Shown piece after piece: positions 34,960 through 48,414 of a DNA stretch of 64,000 nucleotides. Made by a program: the position numbers and the translations under genes. A model generated the notes under the pieces. That model saw nothing but the letters and a program-made list of their open reading frames with translations, searched no databases and was not told where the DNA came from. Numbering within the stretch: position 1 is the first letter of the stretch; each line of letters starts with the position of its first letter. This DNA comes from Sambucus nigra (lineage: Eukaryota > Streptophyta > Magnoliopsida > Dipsacales > Adoxaceae). Where the stretch lies: positions 373,199,868 through 373,263,867 of the forward strand of contig OX422207.1 of assembly GCA_949130495.1 (NCBI GenBank). The letters run 5' to 3'.

Positions 34960-37900
34960 ATGGAATCACAAAGTACGAACACTACTCCTACGAAACTGAT
35001 TGTCACCAACACAAGTGTGACTGCACCCGTATCTATGCCACACGGGGAGAAACCTGAAAAGTTCATTGGGGCTGACTTCAAACGTTGGTAAGGACAAATG
35101 TACTTCTATCTCACTACCTGCCAACTGGGCAGGTTTGTATATGAAGATTGCCCCTCTATTCAAGAGGGAGATGATGCTGAAAAGGTTGCTGCTGTCGATG
35201 CTTGGAAGCACTCGGACTACCTTTGCCGAAATTATATTTTGGCATACTTGGACAAGACTTTGTACCATGTCTATTGCACTATCAAAACTTCCAAGGAATT
35301 ATGGAATTCTTTGGAAAAGAAGTATAAAACTGAAGATGCTGGGATGAAGAAATTTATCGTTGGGCATTTTCTGGACTTCAAAATGGTTGATTCTAAATCT
35401 GTAATCTCGCAAGTGCAAGAACTCCAAGTGATTCTCCACGACATTCATGCTGAAGGAATGTCAATTAGTGAAACTTTCCAAGTTGCTGCAATTGTTGAAA
35501 AGTTGCCACCTTCTTGGACTTTGTTCAAAAACTATCTTAAGCACAAGCGTAAGGAGATGAATGTGGAGGAGTTGGTGGTCCGGCTAAGAATCGAAGAAGA
35601 CAACCGTGAGTCTCAAAAGAAAAGTGGGAAGAATCCGATGGAAACAAAGGTCCATGTCGTTGAAGGTCCTAAGAAGAACAAATGAAAGTATGATGGGGAA
35701 GGCACTTCCAAACATAACAAGAAAAAGTTCAAAGGAAAATGCTACAATTGTGGTAAACCAGGACACCGCTCAAGTGAGTGTCGTAAGCCTAAGAAGCAAA
35801 ATAAAAATAACTCTCAAGCAAATGTGACTGAGGGTGAGAATATCACCAATGATTTGGCAGATATGAATCTTTCTGCCGTTGTCTCTGAATGTAACTTGGT
35901 TGGAAATACCAAGGAATGGTGGGTTGACACTGGAGCCACACAACACATTTGTGCAAACAAATGGATGTTCTGCACCTATAAGTCTTTGGAAAATGAGGAG
36001 AACCTTTTTATGGGAAATTCTTCCACTTCTAAGGTGGTGGGACAAGGAAAGATTGTTTTGAAAATGACTTCTGAAAAGGAACTTACTCTCAACAATGTTT
36101 TTCACGTGCCTGATATCCGAAAGAATCTGATTTTGGGATCTCTCCTTACTAAGAATGGTTTCAAGCTTGTGTTTGTGTCGGATCGCTTTGTGTTGTCTAA
36201 AAATGACATGTATGTAGGAAAGGGCTACCTAAATGAGGGGCTCTTTAAACTGAATGTTCTTACTGTAACCCCTAAAACATCTGTTTCAATGAATGAAGTT
36301 GCTAGTTCTTCTTACTTGATTGAGTCATCTAATATTTGGCATGCTAGATTGGGACATGTTAATTTTGATACATTGCGTAGATTAATTAACTTGGAATTTT
36401 TGCCAAAATTCAATATTGATAAAAATCATAAATGTGAAATTTGTGTGGAATCTTAATTAGCTAGATTACCTTTCCATTCTATTGAAAGGATAACTGAACC
36501 TTTAGATTTAATTCACACCGATATTTGTGATCTAAAATTTGTTCAAACTAGAGGTGGGAAAAAGTATTTTATTACTTTTATTGATGATTGCACAAAATAT
36601 TGCTATGTATATTTGTTACATAGTAAAGATGAGGCTATTAATGCATTTAAACAATATAAGAATGAAGTTGAGAATCAATTAAGCAAAGCGATAAAGGCTA
36701 TTAGAAGTGATAGAGGAGGTGAATATGAATATCCATTTGAAGAATTTTGTTCTGAAAATGGGATTATTCATCAAACAACCGCTCCTTATTCTCCTCAATC
36801 GAATGGTGTTGCTGAACGCAAAAACCGTACTTTGAAAGAAATGATGAACTCAATGTTATTAAGTTCGGTAGCTCCACAAAATTTGTGGGGGGAAGCCTTA
36901 CTTTCTGCTAATTACATTCTCAATAAAGTACCTCACAAAAAGACTCACAAGACACCTTATGAATTATGGAAAGGTCGAAGACCTTCCTATAAATATTTAC
37001 GAGTGTGGGGGTGCTTAGCTAAAGTGATGGTTCCAAAACCTAAAAAGGTAAGAATAGGGCCAAAAACCGTGGATTGTGTATTCATCGGTTATGCTACTAA
37101 TAGCAGTGCATATCGATTTCTAGTTTGTAAATCTGAGATTTCGGGCATTCATGTAAATACGGTTATTGAATCGAGGGATGCTTCATTTTTTGAAAATGAA
37201 TTCCCGTATAACATGACCCGAGAATCTGGTCCTCCTAAAAGGACAAATCAAGCTACTACAAGTGGTACTCATCAACCTATTGAATCAATAGAGGATGAAC
37301 CAAGACGTAGTAAAAGAGCAAAAACCTCGACTTCTTTCGGTCCGGATTTTCTAACATATTTGTTAGAACATGAACCTCAATCGTATAAAGAAGCTATATC
37401 CTTACCCGATGCTTCCAATTGGAAAGAAGCAATTAATAGTGAAATTGAATCCATATTACAAAATCATACATGGGAACTAGTGGATCTTCCACCAGGTTCA
37501 AAACCGTTAGGTTATAAATGGATCTTCGAAAAGAAATTGAAGGCCGATGGATCAATTGATAAATATAAAGTTAGACTTGTAGCTAAAGGCTATAGGCAAA
37601 AGGAAGGGTTGGATTACTTCGACACATATTCACCGGTAACAAGAATAACGTCCATTCGGATGTTAATAGCAATAGCTGCTATTAATGGACTTGAAATACA
37701 TCAAATGGATGTAAAAACTGCATTCTTAAACGGTGAACTAGATGAGGAAATTTATATGGAGCAACCTGAAGGGTTCAAAGCTCCCGGACAAGAAGGAAAA
37801 GTATGCAAGCTTGTTAAATCACTATATGGATTAAAACAAGCACCTAAACAATGGCATGAAAAATTTGATAATGCAATGTTATCAAATGGTTTCAAAATTA

Positions 37901-38916
37901 ATGAATGCGATAAATGTGTTTACTTTAAATACATTCATAATGGATATGTCATTGTATGCCTCTATGTTGATGATATGCTTATCATGGGTAGTAACTTGGA
38001 AATTGTCAAAACTACAAAACAAATGTTGAGTAGTAGATTTGACATGAAAGATGTGGGAATCGCCGATGTTATATTAGGAATTAAAATTTCTAGAACATAG
38101 GATGGACTTATATTATCTCAATCTCATTACATTGAGAAAGTACTTGAAAAATTCAAGAAGTATGATATTAGTCCTACCAAGACACCTGTAGATGTAAATT
38201 TACATCTAGCAAGAAATAATGGTGAAAGCATATCTCAACTAGAATATTCTCTTATTATCGGCAGTTTAATGTATATCATGAACTGTACGCGACCTGACAT
38301 AGCATACTCAATAAGTAAGCTAAGTCGATTTACGAGTAATCCAGGAAGAGATCACTGGAAAGCAATATTGAGAGTTTTGGGCTATTTAAAATATACTCAA
38401 AACTATGGATTGCATTACTCAAAATATCCAGCTGTTCTTGAAGGACATTGCGATGCAAATTGGATATCTGATACAAAAGACTCTAAGTCTACGAGTGGGT
38501 ATGTGTTTACCCTCGGAGGTGCAGCCGTATCTTGGAAATCCTCAAAACAAACGTGCATTGCTAGATCGACAATGGAATCTGAATTCATTGCACTAGACAA
38601 AGCTGGAGAAGAAGCTGAATGGCTTCGAAATTTCTTAGAGGATGTTCCAAATTGGTCTAAACCTGTGCCCGCAATATGTATACATTGCGATAGCCAATCA
38701 GCGATTGGAAGGGCACAAAATCAGATGTATAACGGAAAGTCACGACATATTCGTCGTAGACACAATACCGTTAGATAACTTCTCTCAAACGGAATTATCA
38801 CAATTGACTATGTAAAGTCAAAAGATAATATATCGGATCCACTAACGAAAGGTTTAAACCGAGAGCAAGTTGAAAGATCATCGAGAGGAATGGGTCTAAA
38901 ACCTATAAATAAATAA
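34960..38916 (+). pseudogene. Copia gag-pol, second body
   Basis: One uninterrupted frame of 1318 codons with five in-frame stops (35089, 35683, 36454, 38098, 38776) and no frameshift. Gag with the [14 protein letters not shown] knuckle is followed by protease (WWVDTGATQHIC), integrase zinc and catalytic domains, RT with YVDDML, and RNase H ending GLKPINK. The protease aspartate is intact here but changed in the first body. Of the eight stops that differ between the two bodies, five are C-to-T changes (CAA to TAA, CGA to TGA), as expected for methylated DNA. The 5' leader repeats the candidate intron (about 34358-34957). Confidence 0.96.
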
Positions 38917-39508
38917 GAATCAATATAGTGGCAACCCAACCTAGCTGACTGGAGATCCCAAGATCTAGGTTCAATGGGCAAACCGAACTACATTGTATTC
39001 AGTAAGCACTGGAGGATATTTAATCCTATCCATTCCAAAGATGAGACAGTGCATATCTGCCGCGAAATTAGGATAAGTTATGCTTTTAATGACATCTATA
39101 TCTTAGTACGTCTAAGTGGGGTATTGCAGAATACTCTTTATGGAAGTCACCTACGTAAGTAAGAAGGGGGCCACTTCTATGAGAATAATGAAAGGCATAT
39201 TCTCTAAAATACTTGCGGAACCAAGTGGTGTTCACGGCCAAAATGAACACAAACGTGAGAACCAACTGTGTTGAAGAATTGTTGTGTGAATACTGTTGTC
39301 TAGGTTTACAAAAACGGTTGACGGTTCAAGGACGTGAAGTCTACTGATTAACCAAGTAAATTCGATAGTATATCACTAAGGAAAGTTCAAGGCCACTAGG
39401 CTACTTCTCCCGATGCAATAAGTCTTCAGTTTTACTCAACCAGTGTCTGCATCTGCATCAGCATCTGTTTTGTTTTATTTATAGCGATATATCATTCATG
39501 TGGGGGAT

Positions 39509-40630
39509 TGTTGGAAAATTGGAACTTAAATGGGTATTTAAAGCTGTCCAGATTTTTCTGGACAGATTTTTGAGCAACTTTGAGCTCAAATTTATGTGGG
39601 ACCCACACTACGGAAATTGTGGGACCATATACGAACGCGTTCACCTCCGCAAGGAGATTAACGTAGTATATTCATATGTCCAATTTCAATAAGTTATGAA
39701 TGATAATTATGTCCCCAAAGTGACTCACAAAGCAATGAAAGTTAATGAATTGGGTGTGTTTTAACTCTTGTCCCACATTGGAAGAGTAGTGGAATTTGGA
39801 TGAGTTAATAACACCCCAAGTATGGACTAAGGCTTGGATGCCTTGGGGGTATCCTAACTCTTTGAAGGGGAGATGACCTAAGCTATGCTCGGGTTGACTT
39901 TCGATCAAAAGTCCACACGCGCGCACGCGCTCGTCCGTCCGTCCGTCCGGCTCGGCTCGGCTCGGCTCGGTTCGGGCTTGGGCTTGGGCTTATAAAAATT
40001 CTTAAATTTTTGGGCCGAATCTAATTAACTTTCTGGGCTTTAATTAATTAATTACGGAATTAATTAGTCTTTAATTAACTGATAATCAGTTAATTCCAAG
40101 AGTCAGCAGTTGACCAAATTAACTGCTTTGACAGTTAATTTCGGTTTTGACTGTTCCCAACAGTCAAGACATTTACTATAAATAAAATGTTTCCCCCTCA
40201 GTTTTTAACTACTGAAAAATTAAACTCTCCAAAATTCCGAAATTGCTACTGCATTATTTCCTCTGCCCAGAAAATTCTTTTCTTTATTTTCTGCATTGCA
40301 TGTTCTTGGTTGTGTTGAGTACAAAACACAAAAATTGTGTTCGCTGGGATTAATCATTGCTGTGCTGCTTGATTAAATTCGAAAATCCGTTCTATCTTGG
40401 GAGGCAATTATTCATTAAACTCAAGCACGTTGGAGGAATAATTTTGTCTTAAGGAGACTATTCAACAGGGCTCGGATTTCTTTCTAATTATTTCTTTATT
40501 CTTGTTTAATTTCTGCAATTTCAAGTAAGTGTTTCATTTCTGTAATTTTGTTGTAATTCTGTTTTAATTCTGTAATTATTTTATTTTCACTATTCTGTAC
40601 AATTGTTATTTATAAATAGTAGACATAACA
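39509..40630 (+). repeat. Copia LTR C (outer 3' LTR)
   Basis: It is 1122 bp, ends GACATAACA and is followed at once by target duplication AATTT. This fixes the LTR boundary used for the other two copies. Confidence 0.93.
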
Positions 40631-40880
40631 AATTTCAACCAAAGCATGCATTACAAATTCAATAAAGGTAAACCAAATGTAGCTCGAAAAAATAAAAACT
40701 AATTACAGGGACAATGAAAATTAACAAAAAATACAAATAAATTGACCAAGCTCACACTGCTAAATATATAAAATCCATACACAGAGACAGAAACTAAACT
40801 CATTCATCAAACCTAGCCCCAAATTATTCCATTTTTATCAAAATGAAGTATCACAAATTTATCACATCGGCAGATTGTTG
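40631..40880. other. Flank between copia array and RPA-like remnant
   Basis: AT-rich, with no coding signal. On minus it could be an intron of the RPA-like gene. Confidence 0.35.
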
Positions 40881-41420
40881 CTCAGTTAGTCATTGAATGC
40901 GAAGAAAATTATGTTGTTAGGTTACCAGAGTAATCTTATATTATTACTATTCTTATCAGAGTAGAACATATTTTGGGGATTCCAACTACTTTCATCGCTG
41001 GTGTAAAATTTGATCTTCCATTTATAAAAATGTATTGTATTTTCACCTAACTTTTTATTCAGTGAATCCGTGCTATCATAAAAAATTCTACAGATACCGA
41101 AATCAGTTAAAGTCTATAATAAATGTTATATAGTATTAGCAGAACATGAAGAACATATTTATTTACCAATGCATACCTTTTTATCCCAAATAATGCCCTT
41201 TATGATTGAAAATGTTATATAGTATTAGTAGAAAATGAAGAACATAGATAGTGATGCATACCTTTTCATCTAAAAGAATACAGTAAACAAATATACGCTT
41301 GTTGTTCTTCTTGAAATTAAAGACACCCCACTTCCTCATTACTCGTACAATGATAGCGCAACTTCTTGATTCGACGGTTAATTGTGATAGAATGCATGAG
41401 AGTCATTAATATTGGATCTA
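40881..41420 (-). pseudogene. RPA-like N-terminal OB-fold remnant (Helitron cargo?)
   Basis: On minus, near 41345-41265 a frame reads VRVMRKWGVFNFKKNNKRIF followed by VYCILLDEK. This resembles the first OB-fold (DUF223 / RPA70 DBD-A like) found in plant Helitron-linked RPA proteins. After a T-rich intron-like gap, a second piece near 41110-40930 reads TLTDFGICRIFYDSTDSLNK with KWKIKFYTSDESSW. It follows the Helitron helicase on the same strand, the usual position. The likeness of the second piece is weak. Confidence 0.4.
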
Positions 41421-41559
41421 CAATAAGAATATGACAATATATCAACGTTGTAAGTAAAATTGTACTTGTAATTTTGTTCTTAATAGCATGACATTATAAT
41501 GTAAACTTTAATTACCCGATTGTAAATCTTGCAATATCTCGTCAAAGACGTCTTAGTGT

Positions 41560-44500
41560 AATTGTGAGGAATCGAATCGTCATTTATTATTAATAACTTT
41601 AAACCAGACCTTGATTTGACTCTTGACACATCTACGTAGAGTTGTCCATGGCAGAATACTTGTTAGGGCAGGTAAATTCCAATCTTGGACAATGTTTGTC
41701 CTTGACTCTTGTTTATAGTCGTAGAAAAACATAAACGCAAAGGGAATTGTCTCCATTTGAGTATGAATGGACATTTCTTATCTATTGACGTCATCACAAT
41801 TATAGTAATGAAAACTTTTGTCTTAATGTGTGATCCAGTAAGGACTCTTGCTTCAACGATCCAATCACTCAGTTGAGTAATAATTAATCATGTTCCATTA
41901 CAAAGGCCTTCACTTTGATTAATGCGCAATAGGATAACGGGGACCCCAACTTTAAGATGAAGATTGTGGCTAGGTAAGCCATTGAAATTCAAAATATTTA
42001 GAAATTCCACCGGGAGTTGAATCTTTTAATCAGTTGTTCTTGTAGATGCCTTACAAATTGAGTCTGAACTTAGGTATGTACATTCCTCTTCTGTAATTTT
42101 ATTTAGAACAAAGTGTTTTATGTCATCCACCACATTGTTAGTTGGTGTTAAAATTATAGATGATCTTAAGTACTCTTCGTTCTTAATGTTTTCAACCAAC
42201 TTGGGGTTTGTGCTTTCCACAATTGCTTCAATTGGATTATCGGTGGGTGGAATTAGTAGATCATTTGGAACCTCAATCCACGTCTTTTCCAAGTTGTCAT
42301 TAAAGGAAGTTGAGCATATCGTCCCTTCGCCTATTCCATGAACCCAATTAGAAAATTTTGAAGTGTCTTGTATTCGCATATTTTATTTTAGGACAAAGAC
42401 TCAACACATTTTCCAAATTGGTGACATGTTACTGAAGCTCGAATGATATCATGCCTTGTTCCTCTCTGGATAACTGGTAAGGTTTGTCTGAAGTCTCCTC
42501 CAAGAAGCATCATTTTCCCGCCAAAAACTTTATCGTTACAATTTGGATCGTCAAAGCATAGGATATAACATAGTGTTTTGTCAACTAATTCAAATGTATG
42601 ACGATGATCCATCGGAGCTTCATCCCAAATAATTATTGAACATTTACAAATGAGTTCAAAGAGGTTGATGCCTTGTCATATGTCACATGTTGATGATTCC
42701 GATATGTCAATCAAAATTGTGAAACATGAATGAGCTATTCTTCTTCCAGGTAGCAATAATGATGCAATCCCATAGGAGGTTATAACAAAAGCAATCGAAC
42801 CTTCTGATCTTAATCGATTAATGATTGTTTTTTATAAATAAGTTTTTCCAGTTCCTCCTGCCCCATAAATGAAAAATAATTCACCTTTATGCTCATTCAC
42901 CGAATCAATGACATTATTATATACCAATAAGTGATCTTTATTTAATCTCGCATGTAATATTTGGTGTTCTAAAGCTAATTAAAGAATATTGTATGACGTC
43001 TCCTCATGAATCAATCAATTTCCCATATCGCTTAACAACGAAGCATCAGGAAGTGGGAGTGGGGGAAAATCTTTCAAACTTTTATTATTACGACGCGTGA
43101 TTTATTCAATTTCATAAAAGGCATAATTTTGGAGCTGAGAATCAGTTAAGGTCAATTCTGGGAATTAAAGTTTTTCCTTTGGATGTATAGAACATCTTTA
43201 GAAAGAATATGCCAATTTTTTTTCCCAAGATCTAATGGATCAGCTACCTCACAAAAAATGAGCATTGTAATAAATAATTGTCGAAGTTGATTGCCAGATG
43301 ACCAGTTCGAAGCATGAGACAATGCATCGTGCCATTCTTTGTCTCCATCTAATAGACCTAATGCATAACATCCTCCCTTAAGGTCGGATACATATTGCCA
43401 TTTACTGTTTTGATTTCTTCGTAATTTTAGGGTCAAGAAACAATGTTAAGTAACATTCGCAAGAAAAATCTCTCCCCAGAGGCTGGATGTGCGTAAAAGA
43501 TCCTACATATGAAATCTTATCTTTCTCTTCCTTTCCACTGTTTATATTGCGCTTTCCATATCCATTTTGTCAGAAATTCAGCATATGTAAGCTGACATGC
43601 ATCTTTATTTTAAGAATTCATCCTCATTCATTCAGTGAACATGGTTTTTTCTGCATCGATCCTGTTTACAACATTGTCTAATCTTTCAGAATCCCTAAAT
43701 GTTACATGCTGCTCATCAGGTAAGTGAAACGTTAATCTATCAACTTCTATGCTATGATGTTGTATATCGAAATTAAATATCCTCCAATCAAACTCACAGG
43801 CAGACACGTAGCGACAATCAAAGAATGATCTAATATCATTAATGGGTAGAAAATCATCCCTACTTGTCTGGTCATTATGAACCACGTTTTCTTGCCCTTG
43901 CTTTGTCAGCTCCCTTGTTGACATACTTAAAGATATACTTAATAGCTCCAGATTTAGTACAAAGCTCAACATTAATATGTGCATCCTATGTAACAATCAA
44001 GTCCTTATTATGAGGTACAACAAATTTATTGATTTTAATACCATTTTTCTCAGCAACAACCCCATCATCTCTCCTTCTGTAAATAGGGAAACTTTTTCAT
44101 CAAAAGAGGTCTCATTTGCGAATGGCTTAGGAATTTTTTTTGAACAAATTCCTTTTGACATACACGGTGAGTTATGGTTTGCTTCACCACAAGGGCCGTG
44201 CATCATATATTGTGAGATAACTTTGAAGCCAATGGGATTGCCCTTCTCATTTGGTAGTTCAGCTGAAACAATTGCATTTACTTGGGCCGATGTTCGAGTT
44301 TTATCGTTAGTATGTAGGAATAATATGATATGAGCATGGGGTAAGCCTCTTTTTTTGAAATTAAATTGTGTAAATATCTTTGAGAAAAACAATATATATG
44401 AAGTTAGAATATGTTGTAAGTGTGTTTGTAAGAAAAGTTCAAATAAATGTACATACCCGCTAAGACAGTGCAAAATTGCTTTCCCTCTTTTACATCTTTC

Positions 44501-46633
44501 ATGAAATGATCAATATTTATTTTGAAAGATCTTGCGATAATGTCCAACCGTTGATCAGGTTACTGGCCAGGAATTAAGGAAATGAAATTTTTAATTTCTG
44601 ACCACCTGGGGTTCGCTATGAAGGTGATGAATAGGTATGGGTTACCAAATCATATACAAATTTCCATAGCATCCTGAAAGCTTTGAGCCATGTATCTTGG
44701 TCCGCTTGTGAAAGTAGAGGGGAGACTAATATGTTTACCAACATATGCAGATGTTATTTTGCCTCTTAAGACTGCATCCTTAAGACCTTTGTAAAGCTCG
44801 GAGTGCAACTGAGATTGATTTAGGCGTATCCATCGCAACCTCTTTTCCTTTATACATTTATATGCATCCGCAATGTATTGTTGAAATAGATGCCTAGAAC
44901 GGTGTAACACATTAGTATCATTTGATCTTTGCTATAGCTTGTATGAATAAAACTCCCGCGTCGTTACACATTTCCTCTTCATATGTCGATGACCTGTATT
45001 ACTTGCGCAGCGAATGTCAGTGTGATATCCATCTTAATCGTATGGAAAAATAATTAGATATTGCATCGCCATAAAGGAGGGATGTAGATCACTTATACGT
45101 TGCAATCCGACACACTTATGATGAATGATAATATCACACATGTAATTAGTATCGAACATGTCCCCAACTATCAACCCAATAACCTCAAAGACTTGCGATA
45201 AATTATACACGGGGGATCAGAACGTCTTGTACCCAACAACCTTAGGTGAATGTCAGAAAAATCACATTGTCTAAAACGATCACGGGCTATTCTAAACACT
45301 TTTGCCAATTCATTGCTTTCATCAAAAAAATTTATGAGTCCGTCTATAATGAGAGGATCAATGTTATTGAGACTGTTTGATGATCGTATAGCTGATATAC
45401 ATTTTGAGACCTCGGATTCAGTGTCGTAGATGTGTAGTTGGGGAAATTTTGGACGACCGCCATCAATCGGGTACGTTAAGTGAAACAGCTGAGGAAGTAG
45501 CTTTTGTCACATCAAGCGTTACCCACTCTAACGTGTATCCACAATAAATGCCTGCAGGTGTATAAAATTCACACTTTTTCTATTTAAGCATTGGTGGTAA
45601 TAGAACCATCAATGTTGACATTTGATATTAAAGAAATGCACTTCATATGTTTTCTCATAGTTGGGGATCCGATAACAATTAATTCAGTATGTGAGTATGT
45701 TGATCGTACAACTGGGCTCAAATGAGATGTAGTAAAAGAAGAAGAATGTATGGGGGTATTTATTGCTCGATGATATAGTGAAGGATGACGGAGGCACCTA
45801 TGCAATCTAGCCAATCTACATCTTTCTTTAGATCCATCTATGCATAAAATGTAGATAAATTTAATGACATTATGAAAATTAAAATTATTAAACATTTAAC
45901 ATTTTGGGAATAAAAATATTTAGTAATTTTTGTCAACAAAAATTTATACATGTTTGATGTACAGGAATATAAGAAATCAAATGCGTAAGTAAGGTTCCCA
46001 TTGACATAAATGAAAAGCATCGCAACCATAAAAATAAAAATAAACGAGGACAAAGCAATGTAATGAAAAAATGTATCATATTATTAAATAATTGTGTATT
46101 GCATTTATTGAGTAACAAAACACAGTATGATTATGATGTCTTCCTCCACAGAGATTGTTTCTAACGTCAACAGATGGGCCCAAAGTTCAAATCTAAATAT
46201 CAATTTAAGAAGATGCTGATTCTTCAGATGGATCCTCTTCGTAGGAATGATATAAGATTGGACTGGCAAATGGTTGTTCGTAATCAACGTAATCAAAATT
46301 TAGAACATGATCGAAGGAATGATTAGAGTTTGAAGGATCCATGATTGGATCTTCATCATCTGAGATAATAACGTGCATAACATCTGTTTCACCCTCAGAA
46401 TTGGGGTCCAGATTGATGAAAGTTGGGGGATTAGGATGATCAACTTCAAGATTCGCATCAGTTGAGGACTGAAGATTGTTCAATAGAGAATTGCAAATAT
46501 TTGATTTTTCTTTGTCAACGTTTGGATAGTTGACGACATTTCCTTCTTTAGTGAATGTTTGCATCATAGGATTACTCTCTAAGGCCTTCAGTACAGAAGA
46601 AACTTTTTCCAATTTTAATCTTTTGGACTTCAT
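41560..46633 (-). pseudogene. Helitron Rep/helicase (RepHel), decayed
   Basis: Pieces run right to left on minus. The N-terminus starts at 46633 (MKSKRLKLEKVSS). A Helitron-like N domain at about 45150-44650 reads VGLQRISDLHPSFMAMQYLI and later HLFQQYIADAYKCIKEKRLR. Rep at 44470-43990 has the HUH motif LPHAHIIL, the MMHGPCGEAN block and the two-tyrosine [11 protein letters not shown]. Then come CRYVSACEFDWRIF (about 43810) and YALGLLDGDKEWHDAL (about 43380). The PIF1-type helicase has GAGGTGKT (about 42870), IIWDEAPMDHRHTFE, GGKMMLLGGDFRQTLP, TINKSQGQTL and LYVDVSRVKS (about 41640). Intron-like gaps, stops and frameshifts occur throughout. Core motifs remain readable, so decay is moderate. 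Confidence 0.9.
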
Positions 46634-47213
46634 TTTTGATTGAAAGATGGCTGACTCAAAAATTCAAGATTGATGAAGTGAGAAACATCTTTTAGCCTAA
46701 GGGCTTGGGTTGTCAACATCAATAATTTCTCTCACCGAGAACATTATGTCGGACTTCAGAAGATGTTCACGTTCAGAGTGAGCCATAGTGATCCTAAATG
46801 ATTATTTAAAACTGTAAAAACAAGTTAGATCGATATAATTATGATATAGAATGAATGTAAGTTTTTTTCATGTATATTAATATAGGGAATTACGAAAAAG
46901 ACGAAATGGGTTATCAATATATTGTTTATTCTTAAATTTCTACAATTCTTATTAGACAAATGGAGCATACATGTTTACACATTACTATTTTAATTAAAAA
47001 AATATTGGTAATGTTAAAGAGATTACTGTATAAGGATATTAATTGCATTATTCATTTATCTAACAAAATTAATCGCAAAATTTGACTTTGACTAAGACTA
47101 ATAGAACGCATAAATTATATCATTTTGTATGTAAAATGAATAAATCAACAGGCTGCCTAACCCTGTCTCGTGCACTCAAATTAGGATACCAAATCAAAAT
47201 TTTATAAAAGACT
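46634..47213. other. Upstream side of the Helitron, end not found
   Basis: No gene. A Helitron 5' TC end should lie somewhere here on minus. A TCCCTATATTAATATAC-like sequence near 46877-46888 was considered, but the flanking base does not fit the A/T insertion rule. Confidence 0.3.
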
Positions 47214-47575
47214 CACTACAAGAAAAAGGCATTTTTATGACGTTTTTAAGTGTCATAAAACTCATTTTATGACGCTTTATCTTGAAATAAAAGCGTCATA
47301 AGTTTGGGTGTCATAATTAATACTCATTAAAAGTGTCATATTAAGTAACAGTTATATATGACTTTTTTTTTTCAAAAATGTCATATCTTCTACACAAAAT
47401 TGTCATAATATACTCTATAAGATGTCATATTTGATTTAAAAAATGTCATGATAAACAGTTTTCAAAATTTTAAAAAGGTCATAAAATTTTCATCATATGA
47501 AGGTTTAATATAAATGGTCATAAATTAAACATACAATATAAAAAATAATAACTAATATTAATGTCATAGTTGACA
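47214..47575 (+). mobile_element. CACTA (En/Spm) terminus with subterminal repeats
   Basis: CACTACAAGAAAAA at 47214 is the classic plant CACTA terminal repeat. The next 350 bp hold at least eleven copies of TGTCATA or GTCATAA in direct orientation, plus inverse TTATGAC copies near the tip, like the transposase-binding subterminal repeats of this superfamily. The element should extend to the right. A matching TTTCTTGTAGTG end and transposase were not found in the window. Confidence 0.8.
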
Positions 47576-48414
47576 AATAAATCTAAACACAAACCAAAAT
47601 GCATAAAATCATTTATTCCACATTCAATGTTACAATTGATACATTATAGATTATAACATTCAGCCAAGAAATACGACAATACTCCCACCAACATTTTTTT
47701 GTCTCACATCAAACAAAACTACGTGAAATCAAATCGAGCTAACACATCAACCAAATTAAATTTGTCTATCAAAATTAAGTGTCCCTCTGAAGTAATAATC
47801 GCTTCATAATTTTAGGCAACAATGCATCGAAGCCCTCTTCCCGCTTACGTTCACTATCATGTTGTCTGACAACGATAAACCTTTCACATGCCTCTAAGTA
47901 GATGCCCTGCATAAGTTTAAAACATAATATATAAATCTCTAGTGCAATGTAAAACACAACATATGAATTCCCATTTTTCAAAGTATTAAGGCGTGCATAA
48001 TTGACACAAATAATTGTAAACAATTTTCAAAAAATTTGGTAAAAAATGCATTTATATTCGCTTTCTGGTATGTTTATTAGTTGTTTTACTTTTTCGTCCA
48101 CCAATACCCAATTTTCAATTGCGTGTCTATTCGACTTAATCAATTTAGAATACTTATTAATTTCAGAAAATTTCGGCAAGGTTTCCTTTGTTTATTCATG
48201 AATCCAACCCGTTTTAACATTAAAATAAACTCAACAACAACATAAGCCACCACTAAACCAACAATAAATCCCTTCCACCGATTCAACATATATAAGATAA
48301 AAAAATTAAGTCCATCAACATAAAGGTTAAACGGACTTATGTCCGAGTTTTAAAAAAAATATAATAATAATCTTACATTGCTCGCAGAGCCTAACAATAA
48401 TCTTAAATTAGTCC
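47576..48414. other. Interior of CACTA fragment or flank
   Basis: AT-rich. A short minus frame (47775-48023) shows no recognised domain. No CACTA transposase motif was seen. Confidence 0.35.

Larger units (their letters stand above)
20764..40630 (+). mobile_element. Tandem Ty1/copia array: LTR-body-LTR-body-LTR
   Basis: Three LTRs (20764-21850, 33352-34456, 39509-40630) alternate with two nearly identical gag-pol bodies in the same orientation. The middle LTR serves as 3' LTR of the first body and 5' LTR of the second. The outer flanks carry the same 5 bp duplication, AATTT at 20759-20763 and 40631-40635. No separate target duplication is seen around the middle LTR. This is what unequal recombination between LTRs of one insertion would produce. 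The first body is interrupted by a nested LTR element. Confidence 0.93.

Noticed and set aside
46870..46892. Candidate Helitron 5' end TCCCTATATTAATA on minus
   Set aside because: The base preceding TC on minus is T, not the A expected for Helitron insertion; no other copy is available to confirm it.
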